Assembly: GCF_013304735.1 (NCBI RefSeq)
Contig: NZ_JAAITI010000020.1
Location: 1 to 64,000, forward strand
Length of the DNA stretch: 64,000 nt
Direction of reading: 5' to 3'
Source of the DNA: Blautia luti
Lineage (GTDB): Bacteria > Bacillota > Clostridia > Lachnospirales > Lachnospiraceae
The number at the start of each line of letters is the position of its first letter. The first letter of the stretch is position 1. This document shows positions 33,984 to 41,934 of the stretch, one piece after another. The notes below the pieces were generated by a model that saw nothing but the letters and a program-made list of their open reading frames with translations, ran no database searches and was not told the origin of the DNA. The translations under genes were made by a program, and so were the position numbers.

Positions 33984-34896
33984 CTGTCGACCTCCTTTTC
34001 CGCATTCGTGCATGTATGTAAAACATGCAATTAAAATCGTTGTAGTACACTTTTGCATTCGTGAAATCCATGTCCGGATACCACTTTTTCAGTATCTCCG
34101 GAATGGAATCCCTGTCCTTGACCATCTTGTCAACGAATGAGCCTATTTTTTTATAACTGCCTCCTGCTGCCGGACGTTTGGAATGAACAACCTTGATTCG
34201 TGGGTCTCTCAATCCCTGTGAACTGTTCCATCTCTTTTCTGACGGAACACGGTTCTTTTCTTCAACGATATAGTTCGCCATGCCGGACAAACCGTTTTCG
34301 TCTGTCTGCAACCTGCGAACCTCATTCCTGCTTGACTGTTTCCAACATGATTCAACTGTCTCCATGTCTAACGCACCATCCATGACAATGTGATGATGCC
34401 ATCTGATTTCCGCATCCGGATTGTATGCGGTCACATAGACATATTTTGCATTCGGGAGACCTCTCTTTTTTCTCTGATAGTTGATGCGTCGGATGTACTT
34501 TTGCACATTCTTGATTGCTGCATCCACATCCCCGTCCGGTGGGAGATGCTCGTCATCATAGGTCAATGTCATCCAAATATCACGGTCACTGAAATTCTCG
34601 TTGATTAGCCTCTCAACATATTTCCGTGCGTTCTTATCATTCAGATTCTTTTGAGCCTTGTTGTTGTCTTTCTTGATTGTCCTCCCCTCCGGAGGTACTT
34701 CATCCATGCTCCGGAACTGCGGATATATCTCAATTTCAAACTGGTCTCCTGCTGTTATCTCTTTCAGTGCATATATAACTTTCTTTCGATGTTGGAACAG
34801 GTTCTCAATGAACCACTCATGCATGTCCTCCATCGCTTTGTTATATGCTGCCTCATAGTCATACGGGATATATTGCATCCCTCTTTTTCTTGCCAT
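33928..34896 (-). CDS. HUH-type rolling-circle replication initiator
   Basis: Start at MARKRGMQYIPYDY (34896), correct spacing from AGGAGG; the ATG at 34905 is too close. 322 residues: motif 1 DIWMTLTYDDEHLP, HUH motif RWHHHIVMDG, candidate Tyr in GMANYIVEEKN, then a basic C-terminal domain. Such proteins nick the origin and prime replication from the free 3' end. A candidate antisense RNA is encoded opposite its leader. Unusual for a TerL/HK97-type prophage, which normally uses a primase/helicase. Confidence 0.85.
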   Translation of the reverse strand: MARKRGMQYIPYDYEAAYNKAMEDMHEWFIENLFQHRKKVIYALKEITAGDQFEIEIYPQFRSMDEVPPEGRTIKKDNNKAQKNLNDKNARKYVERLINENFSDRDIWMTLTYDDEHLPPDGDVDAAIKNVQKYIRRINYQRKKRGLPNAKYVYVTAYNPDAEIRWHHHIVMDGALDMETVESCWKQSSRNEVRRLQTDENGLSGMANYIVEEKNRVPSEKRWNSSQGLRDPRIKVVHSKRPAAGGSYKKIGSFVDKMVKDRDSIPEILKKWYPDMDFTNAKVYYNDFNCMFYIHARMRKRRSTGEKTDKTDKTGIEKSRFV

Positions 34897-35005
34897 CTGA
34901 CACATGCCTCCTGTTATGTTTTCGTAGACTTGTTATTATCTATTACAAGGACGACAAAACCTCCGAAAACCCTTTGTTTTCCCGACCTTTCCGGTCGTTT
35001 TTGAG

Positions 35006-35034
35006 TTGCTTTTTCGTGTCAGATTTGATATAAT
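35006..35034 (+). promoter_or_regulatory. Promoter of candidate antisense RNA
   Basis: TTGCTT (35006-35011), 17-base spacer, extended -10 TGaTATAAT (35026-35034). It points against the early operon. Confidence 0.7.
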
Positions 35035-35040
35035 ATTCTT

Positions 35041-35109
35041 AGTTTGAAACATATCAATCGACACCGATTGACACACGGATGACCGTTCGCAGCGGTCATC
35101 CGTTTTTTT
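35041..35109 (+). ncRNA. Candidate counter-transcribed RNA opposite the rep leader
   Basis: From a predicted start near 35041 the transcript would form hairpin TCAATCG-acac-CGATTGA (35054-35071) and an 11-bp terminator stem built on CGGATGACCG / CGGTCATCCG, followed by T7 (to 35109). No ORF fits. It is antisense to the untranslated region upstream of rep, the arrangement by which rolling-circle plasmids limit Rep. Confidence 0.65.
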
Positions 35110-35113
35110 GTCT

Positions 35114-35224
35114 TTATGCTGCTTTTTCTTTCTTTGAGACGCTCACGGTGATTTTCACCTGCTCACGTTCAGAAATGATTCTCGCTAATGTCTCATAAAA
35201 TTTCTTGATGTTCTGTTCACTCAC
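35114..35224 (-). CDS. Small prophage protein (36 aa)
   Basis: GTG at 35224, 6 bases after GGAGGTG. Product (M)SEQNIKKFYETLARIISE then REQVKITVSVSKKEKAA. A helix and a short strand, basic end. It lies just upstream of the rep leader. Function unknown. Confidence 0.6.
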   Translation of the reverse strand: MSEQNIKKFYETLARIISEREQVKITVSVSKKEKAA

Positions 35225-35278
35225 CTGCTGCACCTCCAATCTATTAAAAAGGCTCTTGCCTGTTGTTTTCGTGTTCGG

Positions 35279-35464
35279 TTAGGCGGTCGTTGCAACCGCC
35301 TCTTTCTGTTCCCATCTGCGACGCTCCTCGACTTTTCCTGCTGCCTTGCCCTCTGCGTATGCAGACATGACCATGATTGCCATTGATTTTCCCTCAAGGT
35401 CGGAAATATTCATGAATCTTTCTGCCATGTTCTCGATTGCCGTCTTTTTCTCGTTTCTCGTCAT
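35279..35464 (-). CDS. Small prophage protein (61 aa)
   Basis: TRNEKKTAIENMAERFMNIS continues to a helical KSMAIMVMSAYAEGKAAGK. Strong GAGGAGGTG ribosome site. Helical, no HTH evident. First well-supported early gene after the 284-bp gap. Confidence 0.6.
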   Translation of the reverse strand: MTRNEKKTAIENMAERFMNISDLEGKSMAIMVMSAYAEGKAAGKVEERRRWEQKEAVATTA

Positions 35465-35748
35465 GATTCAACACCTCCTCTGTTGATAGTGTTTTATGTG
35501 ATTTCCTGCACTGGTGGTTCTCTCGGTCTCTGCATCCCGTCCACCTGCTTTCCGGCTATGTCTACCGTGTTATGACTTTTCACCTTAAAAAATCATTGAA
35601 AACCTGTTGACCAACCGTGAACCTTTTAGCAAGTCCACCCGCTGCCATGTTTCCCACGGTATCGCTGACGCTGTCTCTCGGCTTGCCATCGTCAGAGCGT
35701 CGGTCGCCATCCGGACGCTGACGGGGCGACTGTTGCCCCGTTTCGGCT
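35465..35748. other. 284-bp gap with strong hairpin
   Basis: No supported gene; the 86-residue minus frame covering part of it has no ribosome site and overlaps the next gene. Contains GGGGCGactgttGCCCC near 35726-35742 and other GC-rich complementarity. As the largest unassigned piece of the early region it is one candidate for the replication origin. Confidence 0.35.
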
Positions 35749-35883
35749 TTAATAAAATGAATCTCTCTGCATTTCGTCGTCGACTTCTTTCGGTATCGGA
35801 ATAGGTTCAAAATCATCGTTTTTTCCATCCCAATAATCAAATAACTCTTGTATGTACTGATTCAACTCCTCTACTCTGCTCAT
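35749..35883 (-). CDS. Small acidic prophage protein (44 aa)
   Basis: ATG at 35883, after AGGAGG. MSRVEELNQYIQELFDYWDG then an acidic/proline tail. The longer frame from 35973 runs through the divergent promoter region and is not used. Confidence 0.55.
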   Translation of the reverse strand: MSRVEELNQYIQELFDYWDGKNDDFEPIPIPKEVDDEMQRDSFY

Positions 35884-35971
35884 TTCCGTTCCTCCTGTTC
35901 TTGCTTGTCCTGTTGCATCTCCTGCCATATAATAAATGTGCGACCATTTCAAAATGACAGGAGGTGACAAC

Positions 35972-36151
35972 ATGGCGGTTCATCATGACACTTTCAAAAG
36001 TGCGATTGCAAGTGCGTTTGAAAATAGCGACATCAAATTTTCAAAAGTTTCTGATTTATCAAAAGAAGAATTTGAACGTCTTCTCGCATCAGCTATCAAG
36101 GCATGTGTTGAAACACAAGATTTTGCACAACACATTCGCACTTTGAAATGA
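35972..36151 (+). CDS. Small prophage protein (59 aa)
   Basis: ATG at 35972, after AGGAGGTGAC. MAVHHDTFKSAIASAFENSD then helical KEEFERLLASAIKACVETQD. Plus-strand gene facing the early operon's small genes. No family recognised. Confidence 0.55.
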   Translation: MAVHHDTFKSAIASAFENSDIKFSKVSDLSKEEFERLLASAIKACVETQDFAQHIRTLK

Positions 36152-36169
36152 TTTTCTCGGAGGAGTGTT

Positions 36170-36379
36170 TCACCACTCCTCCACAATCTTTCCTATTTCT
36201 TCCGCTGCCTTTTTGACAACCTCTGAAATCTGCTTGATTTGCTCCGGTTCGGGGTCTCCCTCGAATTCCGCTCTCACTCTAATCTCTTGGTGTTCGGAAA
36301 CCTCCGTTTTGTAGAAAATGAGTTTTTCAATCGCCCCAGTTCCCCGTGTTCTTACGTTTGAAATTTCATGTTTTGGCAT
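36170..36379 (-). CDS. Small prophage protein (69 aa), first leftward early gene
   Basis: AAGGAGGTG precedes ATG 36379. PKHEISNVRTRGTGAIEKLI and a helical acidic C-terminus (QISEVVKKAAEEIGKIVEEW). It is transcribed divergently from the repressor, so it occupies the place of cro or an anti-repressor, but no HTH is visible. Confidence 0.6.
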   Translation of the reverse strand: MPKHEISNVRTRGTGAIEKLIFYKTEVSEHQEIRVRAEFEGDPEPEQIKQISEVVKKAAEEIGKIVEEW

Positions 36380-36426
36380 TTCTTTTCACCTCCTTGTTGT
36401 TGTCCTTGAATACATAATATGCGTCT

Positions 36427-36466
36427 TTGACAACTTTGTCAATAGTTTTTTGTATTCTTTGAATAC
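36427..36466. promoter_or_regulatory. Operator palindromes in the lysogeny switch region
   Basis: TTGACAA-CT-TTGTCAA (36427-36442) and GTATTC-TTT-GAATAC (36452-36466) are perfect inverted repeats in the divergent region between the early gene at 36379 and the repressor at 36524. Likely repressor sites. Confidence 0.65.
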
Positions 36467-36523
36467 TTTTTTATTGCATTTTATTTCAACGGGTGTTATG
36501 ATTCATAAAAAGGAGGTGTTCGC

Positions 36524-36907
36524 ATGACACAAAATGAGCGTGTAAAGGAAATAAGAAAGACGCTCGGTCTCACTCTTGAGAAATTCGGTGAACGTATCGG
36601 AGTGACAAGAGGTTCAATGTCTAATATAGAAAACGGAAATCGTAACCTAACCGAACAAATGACAAAATCTATCTGCCGTGAGTTCAGCGTTGATTATATG
36701 TGGTTGACCACTGGTGAGGGAGAAATGTTCATTGACACGGACGATGATTTCATCGAACGCATTGACCGCATCATGGCGGGTGAGGACGAGGCACGAAAAA
36801 ACCTTTTCAAATTCATGCTTGAATTGAGCGATGATGACATCGCAGCACTCGACCGCTTAATGAAAAAAGCGATTGAGTTCACACAAAATAATAAAGAAAA
36901 AGACTGA
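36524..36907 (+). CDS. Phage CI-like repressor (XRE family)
   Basis: 127 residues: HTH RVKEIRKTLGLTLEKFGERIGVTRGSMSNIENGNR, ending DYMWLTTGEG, then an acidic C-terminal helical part. No peptidase domain, so induction is not by RecA autocleavage. AAAAGGAGGTG before ATG. Probably maintains lysogeny by binding the adjacent palindromes. Confidence 0.88.
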   Translation: MTQNERVKEIRKTLGLTLEKFGERIGVTRGSMSNIENGNRNLTEQMTKSICREFSVDYMWLTTGEGEMFIDTDDDFIERIDRIMAGEDEARKNLFKFMLELSDDDIAALDRLMKKAIEFTQNNKEKD

Positions 36908-37063
36908 CAGTCTTTTCAACTGTCAGCCTCATGGGTGTACAGATACGCCACGAATTTATATATCCTCTTGAGGATGCGTTCGTTTTGTATCTTCCCGACT
37001 ATTTCAACAATAGCCTCTTTGTAATTCAAGGGGAACACCCCCTTTCCGATTACAGTGTATCAT

Positions 37064-37116
37064 ATATTTCCATCATTGTGGAAATATCGAGGTTGATTTC
37101 CATAATCGTGGAAATC
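37064..37116. repeat. Two TTTCCA-N6-TGGAAA palindromes, 30 bp apart
   Basis: Sites at 37064-37087 (9-bp arms) and 37095-37116 (8-bp arms) share identical TTTCCA/TGGAAA cores with different centres, separated centre to centre by three helical turns. They lie between two convergent regulator genes, where no promoter is needed. Possible binding sites for the Xre protein at 37157 or for partition. Confidence 0.55.
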
Positions 37117-37156
37117 GTTCCTCCTGCTGCCGGAATCCCGCTGCAATGTGATACAA

Positions 37157-37354
37157 TTATTTGTATTCGGATTCAAACAGGTCGGTGATTTTCACGCCTA
37201 ATGCAATCGCTATCATTTCAAGCTGAAATAATGTCGGCGACACCTTACCGTTTTCGATGTTGTTTATCGTAGATTTTCCGATTCCGGATTTCTTCGATAA
37301 CTCCATCAATGTGAACCCTTTTGAGGTTCTCATTTCCCAAACGAGAATTTTCAT
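37157..37354 (-). CDS. Small Cro-like XRE regulator
   Basis: Start at MKILVWEMRTSKGFTLMELS (37354), 6 bases after AAGGAGGTG; the frame from 37375 covers the ribosome site. 65 residues, HTH only: KKSGIGKSTINNIENGKVSPTLFQLEMIAIALGV. Second regulator of the lysogeny region. Confidence 0.85.
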   Translation of the reverse strand: MKILVWEMRTSKGFTLMELSKKSGIGKSTINNIENGKVSPTLFQLEMIAIALGVKITDLFESEYK

Positions 37355-37419
37355 CCTGCACACCTCCTTTCTCAAGGAAAGTGTACAGAACGAAAAGTTA
37401 TAGAAATGGAGGTGCGTTC

Positions 37420-37875
37420 ATGAAATACGGTGTCCGGAAACCAAATGTCAAAAAAAGCATCAAGGCACGAACAACTGGAAAAGTCAAACGGCAGGTCAAA
37501 AAGGCGGTCAATCCCCTTTATGGTAAAAAGGGAATGGGAATCGTCAACGACCCGAAAAAGGCAGCATACAACGCAGTTTATAACAGAACGACCGTCGGTG
37601 TATCTGACCTTGTAAAAGAGGCAGCATCGACAACTCAAAAATCTGCTGCGAATGTTCCTCATGCCGTTCCGCAGAAAAAGGAATACTCCGACCGCATGTA
37701 TAATGTTTGCGGAACGCTCATGATTGTTCTCGGTGTTATCCTTGCACTTTTAGGATTGCTCCTGCTGCTTGCTGTTCCTGTTGGTGGAATCGTGGCTGTT
37801 GCCGTTGGTGTGATTTGCGTCATTATCGGTCGCAAATATAGAAAAATCGTCAAAGAACGTCATTTGAACGAATAG
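37420..37875 (+). CDS. Membrane protein, possible superinfection exclusion factor
   Basis: ATG at 37420, after GGAGGTG. 151 residues: a strongly basic N-terminal part (KPNVKKSIKARTTGKVKRQV, VNPLYGKKGMG), then two adjacent TMs (VCGTLMIVLGVILALLGLLL; VGGIVAVAVGVICVIIG). Expressed from the lysogenic side. Exclusion is a guess from location; family unknown. Confidence 0.65.
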   Translation: MKYGVRKPNVKKSIKARTTGKVKRQVKKAVNPLYGKKGMGIVNDPKKAAYNAVYNRTTVGVSDLVKEAASTTQKSAANVPHAVPQKKEYSDRMYNVCGTLMIVLGVILALLGLLLLLAVPVGGIVAVAVGVICVIIGRKYRKIVKERHLNE

Positions 37876-37945
37876 AAATGTAAATAAAAAAGAGCAGCCT
37901 CCACGCCAATGGAAACCGCTCTTTAGATAACATATACCTCCGTAT

Positions 37946-38001
37946 AAGCACGGCGATAAAATGTCACCCCGCAAGTCTCATTTTATCATAAAACCGTGCT
38001 T
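37946..38001 (+). other. Two-stem hairpin in the integrase leader
   Basis: AAGCACGG / CCGTGCTT and, inside it, GATAAAATG / CATTTTATC, separated by an asymmetric bulge, 15-base loop. A preceding AAAGAGC..GCTCTTT stem (about 37889-37925) may end the gene upstream. No T-run follows the large hairpin. Confidence 0.55.
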
Positions 38002-38048
38002 GTGCATAGGTTTTATTTTTATACCTTTTTTTGAATGGAGTTGATAAA

Positions 38049-39440
38049 ATGCGACGTAAAACAACCGCTCCTGTTGAGAAAATCCTGCTCCGTGTGGCAA
38101 TCTATATCCGTGTTTCGACCGACAAGCAGGTCAAGGACGGAGATTCCATGCGTGACCAATTAGCAACAGGGCAAAAATACATAGACAGTCACGAGAACAT
38201 GATTCTCGTTGACACATACATTGATGACGGAATCTCCGGACAGAAATTGAAACGAGACGACTTTCAACGCCTCATTGATGATGTCCGTGCAGGTAGAATT
38301 GACCTCATTATTTTCACCCGTCTTGACCGTTGGTTCAGAAACCTCCGTCATTATCTGAACACGCAGGACATTCTTGACAAGCACGGTGTTTCATGGACTG
38401 CCATTGAGCAGCCTTATTTTGACACCTCAACCCCTCACGGTCGTGCTTTCGTTAATAACTCAATGATATGGGCAGAGCTTGAGGCTCAAAATGATTCCGA
38501 CCGAATCCTCGGTGTGTTCGATGACAAGGTTGACAACGGGGAGGTTCTCTCCGGCTCAACTCCTCTCGGATATACGATTGTAAATAAACACCTTGTACCG
38601 GATGACGATGCTCCGACCGCCGTTGCTATCTTCCAATACTACCGCAAGACCGGAAACTTGAGCATGACACTCCGGTACATGGAGAGTGAGTTCGGACTTG
38701 TCCGTTCTGCTGCCAGTCTCAAAAATATGCTCACAAATACGAAATACATCGGTGAGTTTCGTGATAATAAAAATTATTGTCCTGCAATCATCGACCGTGA
38801 CCTTTTCTTTGATGTGCAGAGACTTCTCAAAATCAACATCAAGAGCGGGAAAAAGCACGATTATATTTTCAGCGGTCTCGTTGTGTGTGATGACTGCGAC
38901 CATATCATGAGCGGATGTCAGCAACGTGCAAAAGGTCGTGTCCGTGCTGATGGAACACAAATCGTATATAAATACAGTGTGTACCGCTGCCGACAGGGTG
39001 TGAACCTGCACCGCTGCCCGAACCGAAAACTCGTCTTTGAGACAACCCTTGAAAAGATGCTCCTTGAACGCATCCGTCCGGAACTGGAAAACTATATTGC
39101 AGAATACGAGGTTGCAAATCTTCCGGCATTGCGTACCGATGCCAAACGCCGGAGTGTTGAGGGAAAAATGCAGAAATTGAAAGACCTGTATTTGAACGAC
39201 CTCATAACAATGGACGAGTTCAAACTTGATAGAGAAAAACTGCTGATGCAGCTTGAGAAAATAAATGCAGAGGATTCCCGACCTGTCAAGGATTTATCGT
39301 ATTTGAAAAACTTTTTGAAAATGGATTTTGAAAGTGTGTATGATTCTTTGTCTATACCGGAGAGGCGTGAATTGTGGCGTTCCATTGTCAAGGAAATCCG
39401 TGTTGACCATGACAAAAACATTCATATTATTTTTTTGTGA
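38049..39440 (+). CDS. int: Prophage large serine integrase
   Basis: Start at MRRKTTAPVEK (38049), 8 bases after GGAG. 463 residues: resolvase domain with catalytic Ser in AIYIRVSTDKQ, FTRLDRWFRN, recombinase domain (GYTIVNKHLVPDDDAPTAVA; SLKNMLTNTKYIGEF), zinc ribbon (CDDCDHIMSGC..YRCRQGVNLHRCPN) and coiled coil. Its stop is 7 bases from the attR arm. Targets the ATPase Walker B codons. No recombination directionality factor was recognised. Confidence 0.95.
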   Translation: MRRKTTAPVEKILLRVAIYIRVSTDKQVKDGDSMRDQLATGQKYIDSHENMILVDTYIDDGISGQKLKRDDFQRLIDDVRAGRIDLIIFTRLDRWFRNLRHYLNTQDILDKHGVSWTAIEQPYFDTSTPHGRAFVNNSMIWAELEAQNDSDRILGVFDDKVDNGEVLSGSTPLGYTIVNKHLVPDDDAPTAVAIFQYYRKTGNLSMTLRYMESEFGLVRSAASLKNMLTNTKYIGEFRDNKNYCPAIIDRDLFFDVQRLLKINIKSGKKHDYIFSGLVVCDDCDHIMSGCQQRAKGRVRADGTQIVYKYSVYRCRQGVNLHRCPNRKLVFETTLEKMLLERIRPELENYIAEYEVANLPALRTDAKRRSVEGKMQKLKDLYLNDLITMDEFKLDREKLLMQLEKINAEDSRPVKDLSYLKNFLKMDFESVYDSLSIPERRELWRSIVKEIRVDHDKNIHIIFL

Positions 39441-39446
39441 TTGTTA

Positions 39447-39490
39447 TACTACTAACTGAACCCCTCCGGTAGGCTCGTCGGCCAGTACGA
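39447..39490. other. attR of the prophage
   Basis: Prophage arm TACTACTAACTGAACCCCTC.. (22 bases, 39447-39468), crossover GT (39469-39470), then chromosomal AGGCTCGTCGGCC. With attL it predicts attB = AAGGTTGCCT-GT-AGGCTCG and a near-palindromic attP. Confidence 0.85.
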
Positions 39491-39974
39491 TAGCTGGTTT
39501 TGTAATCAATGCGCGGGCGATTGCTACACGCTGCTGCTGGCCGCCGGAAAGATTGTTCGGCATATTATTCAGTTTATCTTCCAACCCCAGCATCATTACA
39601 ACATTATCCATAAACTTCTGATCTACAATATCTCCATCCAATTCCACAGGTAAAACGATATTTTCATAGACATTCAGCATTGGAACAAGATTATAATTTT
39701 GAAAAATAAAACCTATATTTCGGCGTCGGAAGATGGTAAGCTGCTCGTCGTTCTTCTTTGCCAGTTCTTCACCCCTGACAATTATAGTTCCACTGGTAGG
39801 GGTATCCAGTCCGCCCATCATGTGAAGAAGGGTGGACTTGCCACTGCCGGAAGTTCCAACAATAGCCACAAACTCTCCATCCTCCACAGAAATATTAACT
39901 CCATCAAGGGCACGAGTAATATTCGGCTCTGCACCGTAATACTTTTTCAGGTCAATCGTCTGTAAAACGCTCAT
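39469..39974 (-). pseudogene. 5' part of prophage-split ABC ATPase (locus 2)
   Basis: Starts MSVLQTIDLKKYYGAEPNIT (39974) after AAAGGAG. Walker A GTSGSGKST, Q-loop FIFQNYNLV, signature LSGGQQQR and VLADEPT, then breaks at the crossover. Beyond it the frame reads prophage codons and stops (GGVQLVV). The truncated product lacks the D-loop and switch His, so it cannot work. Reassembly with 14479-14652 gives a full 225-residue ATPase. Confidence 0.92.
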
Positions 39975-40027
39975 ATTCAAAACTCCTTTCAAGGCTTCCT
40001 TTGTATTGATAATGTCATTATAAACCA

Positions 40028-40110
40028 CAAATGTCCGCGAAATGTTACAGCGGCCAAAAAATCTCATTGAAAATCGGGGTGAAATGTTACAACGCTCGGA
40101 CATTTCAAAA
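40028..40110 (-). promoter_or_regulatory. Regulatory module upstream of ATPase (locus 2)
   Basis: On the minus strand: TTGTAACATTTC near 40080-40095, then TGTAACATTTCGCGGACATT (box 40028-40049) and a TATAAT-like -10 at about 40018-40023. AACATTT and GACATTT repeat at 11-bp spacing, as for OmpR-family regulators. The same module precedes the genes at 57568 and 59742. Confidence 0.75.
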
Positions 40111-40151
40111 AAATTTACGGCGGGCAGCCAGAAATGGCCGTCCGCCGCGTT

Positions 40152-41183
40152 CTATTTTGTAGGCAGCATAATGGAAAATGCCGAACCCTTGCCCAGCTCC
40201 GAAACCACTTTGATATAACCGCCCTGCCGTGTTACGATTTCACGGGCCAGATACAGGCCAATACCCACGCCCTGCTGTTCGTGTACTTCTTCCTCTCGAT
40301 AGAAGCGCCGAAAGATGGCAGCCTGATTGCTTTCGGAAATGCCCTTTCCGGTGTCGGTCACTTTGATCTCCACATACATTTCCCACAGCACCACCGACAC
40401 AGCGATTTTCCCGCCTGCCGAGGTGTACTTCACCGCATTGTCCAGCAGGTTAAAGAGGGCTTCCGATGTCCACTTGCTGTCATGGGAGACGGTTAAATCT
40501 TCCGGGCAGTCCACGGTCACGGAGATTTCCTTTTTCTCCGCTGCATACACGATCCCGCTCATGGCTTGTGCCACAGTATCAAAAAGGCGGCCCATTTCCT
40601 TATCCAACTGGATCACGCCCGTTTCCAGACGGGAAGTTTTCACAAGGGCCTGAAAGAGAAAGTCCAGCTTATCCGTCTGGCTGCGGATTCCCCGGATAAA
40701 GTCGGTGCGCTCCGCTTCGGCCATAGGCTTTTCCAGCAAGGTATCCGTCGCCATTTTTAGATTGCTGACCGGAGTTTTTACCTGATGGGAAATGTCCGAT
40801 ACAAGGGTCTGTAATTCCCGCCGTTCCTCATCCACCCGACGACGGTTCTCCTGCATGATTTGATACAATCGGGACAACCGATGGCTAATGCGAGCAAACT
40901 GAGTTTCCTGTTCTTCTAATAGCATCGGTTCTTCATTTCCACTAATCATGCTGTCGATTGTTCTGCACAAATCAGAGGTAAAGGATACCAATCTTTTTGC
41001 AAGTATTTGTGCGCAAACCACAAACCATATAAATGTACATAGCAACAACAATATTCCAGCCAGCAATACAGATGTTTGTTTCGTAAAAATGAATATGGTC
41101 AGAGTAATGACTATTATCGAAACTGCCTGTCCTACCATAATCCAACTAAATAGCTGCTTTACCGAGAGGTTCTTAAACTTCAT
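40152..41183 (-). CDS. Sensor histidine kinase (locus 2)
   Basis: Start at MKFKNLSVKQLFSW (41183), overlapping the RR stop (ATGA), after GGGAGG. 343 residues: two closely spaced TMs with almost no extracellular loop (intramembrane-sensing type), HAMP-like linker, SDISHQVKTP H-box, LLDNAVKYTS, DTGKGIS, GVGIGLYLA. Close paralogue of 59908-60939, most different in the TM region. Confidence 0.93.
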   Translation of the reverse strand: MKFKNLSVKQLFSWIMVGQAVSIIVITLTIFIFTKQTSVLLAGILLLLCTFIWFVVCAQILAKRLVSFTSDLCRTIDSMISGNEEPMLLEEQETQFARISHRLSRLYQIMQENRRRVDEERRELQTLVSDISHQVKTPVSNLKMATDTLLEKPMAEAERTDFIRGIRSQTDKLDFLFQALVKTSRLETGVIQLDKEMGRLFDTVAQAMSGIVYAAEKKEISVTVDCPEDLTVSHDSKWTSEALFNLLDNAVKYTSAGGKIAVSVVLWEMYVEIKVTDTGKGISESNQAAIFRRFYREEEVHEQQGVGIGLYLAREIVTRQGGYIKVVSELGKGSAFSIMLPTK

Positions 41184-41872
41184 TTTACATCGCCTCCCGT
41201 CCATTGATATCCCATACCGTAAACAGTCTTGATGTAGGGCGCACCGCCGTCAGATTCGATTTTGCTGCGAATCCGGCTGATAGAGGTTGTTAGGGTATGT
41301 TCATCCACAAACTTCTCGTCTATATCCCATAGCTTTTCCAAAAGCTGTCCACGGGTTAGTACTTGCCGAGGATTTTTACGGAATAGATTCAGCATTTTGT
41401 ACTCCATCGGGGATAGGTTCAGGGGTTTACCATTCAGGGAAGCTGTCTGCTCCGAGAAGTCCAGAAACAGCCGCCCGTCGTCGTAAATGTCCTTGGCCGG
41501 TTTGTGGTGTTCCAGCATGGCGAACATGGCTTTGATTTTTCGCTGCAAAGCTCCGATTACAAAGGGCTTTGTGATGTAGTCCACCGCACCCACCTCATAG
41601 CCTCGTATCTGGTCGCTCTCCTGATCATTGGCAGTCAGGAAAATTACGATGGTGTCCGGGTATCGAGGCTTTATCAGCTTGCATAACTCAAAACCGTTTC
41701 CGTCCGGCAGGTTGATGTCCAGCAGCACTAGATCAAATTCCAACTGACAGATGACATCGGCTGCGGTTCTGGCATTTAGGGCGGAAGTCACTCCGTAACC
41801 GTCTGCGGTCAGGTTATAGGCTAACATCTTATTCAAAAAACTGTCGTCCTCGACAATTAAAATTTGCTTCAT
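41180..41872 (-). CDS. OmpR-family response regulator (locus 2)
   Basis: 230 residues: EDDSF, phospho-Asp in LLDINLPDGNG, ITKPF, winged helix ending YGMGYQWTGGDVK. Differs from the regulator at 60936-61628 at roughly 15-20 positions, so both probably bind the same DNA. Its own promoter carries the shared box, implying autoactivation. Still intact although the ATPase of its locus is broken. Confidence 0.94.
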   Translation of the reverse strand: MKQILIVEDDSFLNKMLAYNLTADGYGVTSALNARTAADVICQLEFDLVLLDINLPDGNGFELCKLIKPRYPDTIVIFLTANDQESDQIRGYEVGAVDYITKPFVIGALQRKIKAMFAMLEHHKPAKDIYDDGRLFLDFSEQTASLNGKPLNLSPMEYKMLNLFRKNPRQVLTRGQLLEKLWDIDEKFVDEHTLTTSISRIRSKIESDGGAPYIKTVYGMGYQWTGGDVK

Positions 41873-41901
41873 ATATCCTCACTTCCTTTGCTTTGACAAA
41901 T

Positions 41902-41934
41902 AGTATAACATACAAATGTCCGCGAAATGTTACA
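41902..41934 (-). promoter_or_regulatory. Promoter of locus 2 two-component operon
   Basis: Minus strand TGTAACATTTCGCGGACATT box (41913-41934), then TATACT (-10, 41902-41907) 8 bases later. No normal -35, the box taking its place, as at activator-dependent promoters. Confidence 0.72.

Larger units (their letters stand above)
14653..39468. mobile_element. Serine-integrase prophage with DGR, capsid genes deleted
   Basis: 24.8 kb bounded by attL and attR, inserted in an ABC ATPase gene. It keeps integrase, repressors, replication, terminase, distal tail, DGR, lysis and hicAB modules. Portal 3' end, protease, capsid, connectors, major tail protein and the tape-measure N-terminus are absent, because portal and tape measure are fused at about 25.02 kb. 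Most genes are on the minus strand; hicAB, the repressor side and the integrase are on plus. Confidence 0.92.
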
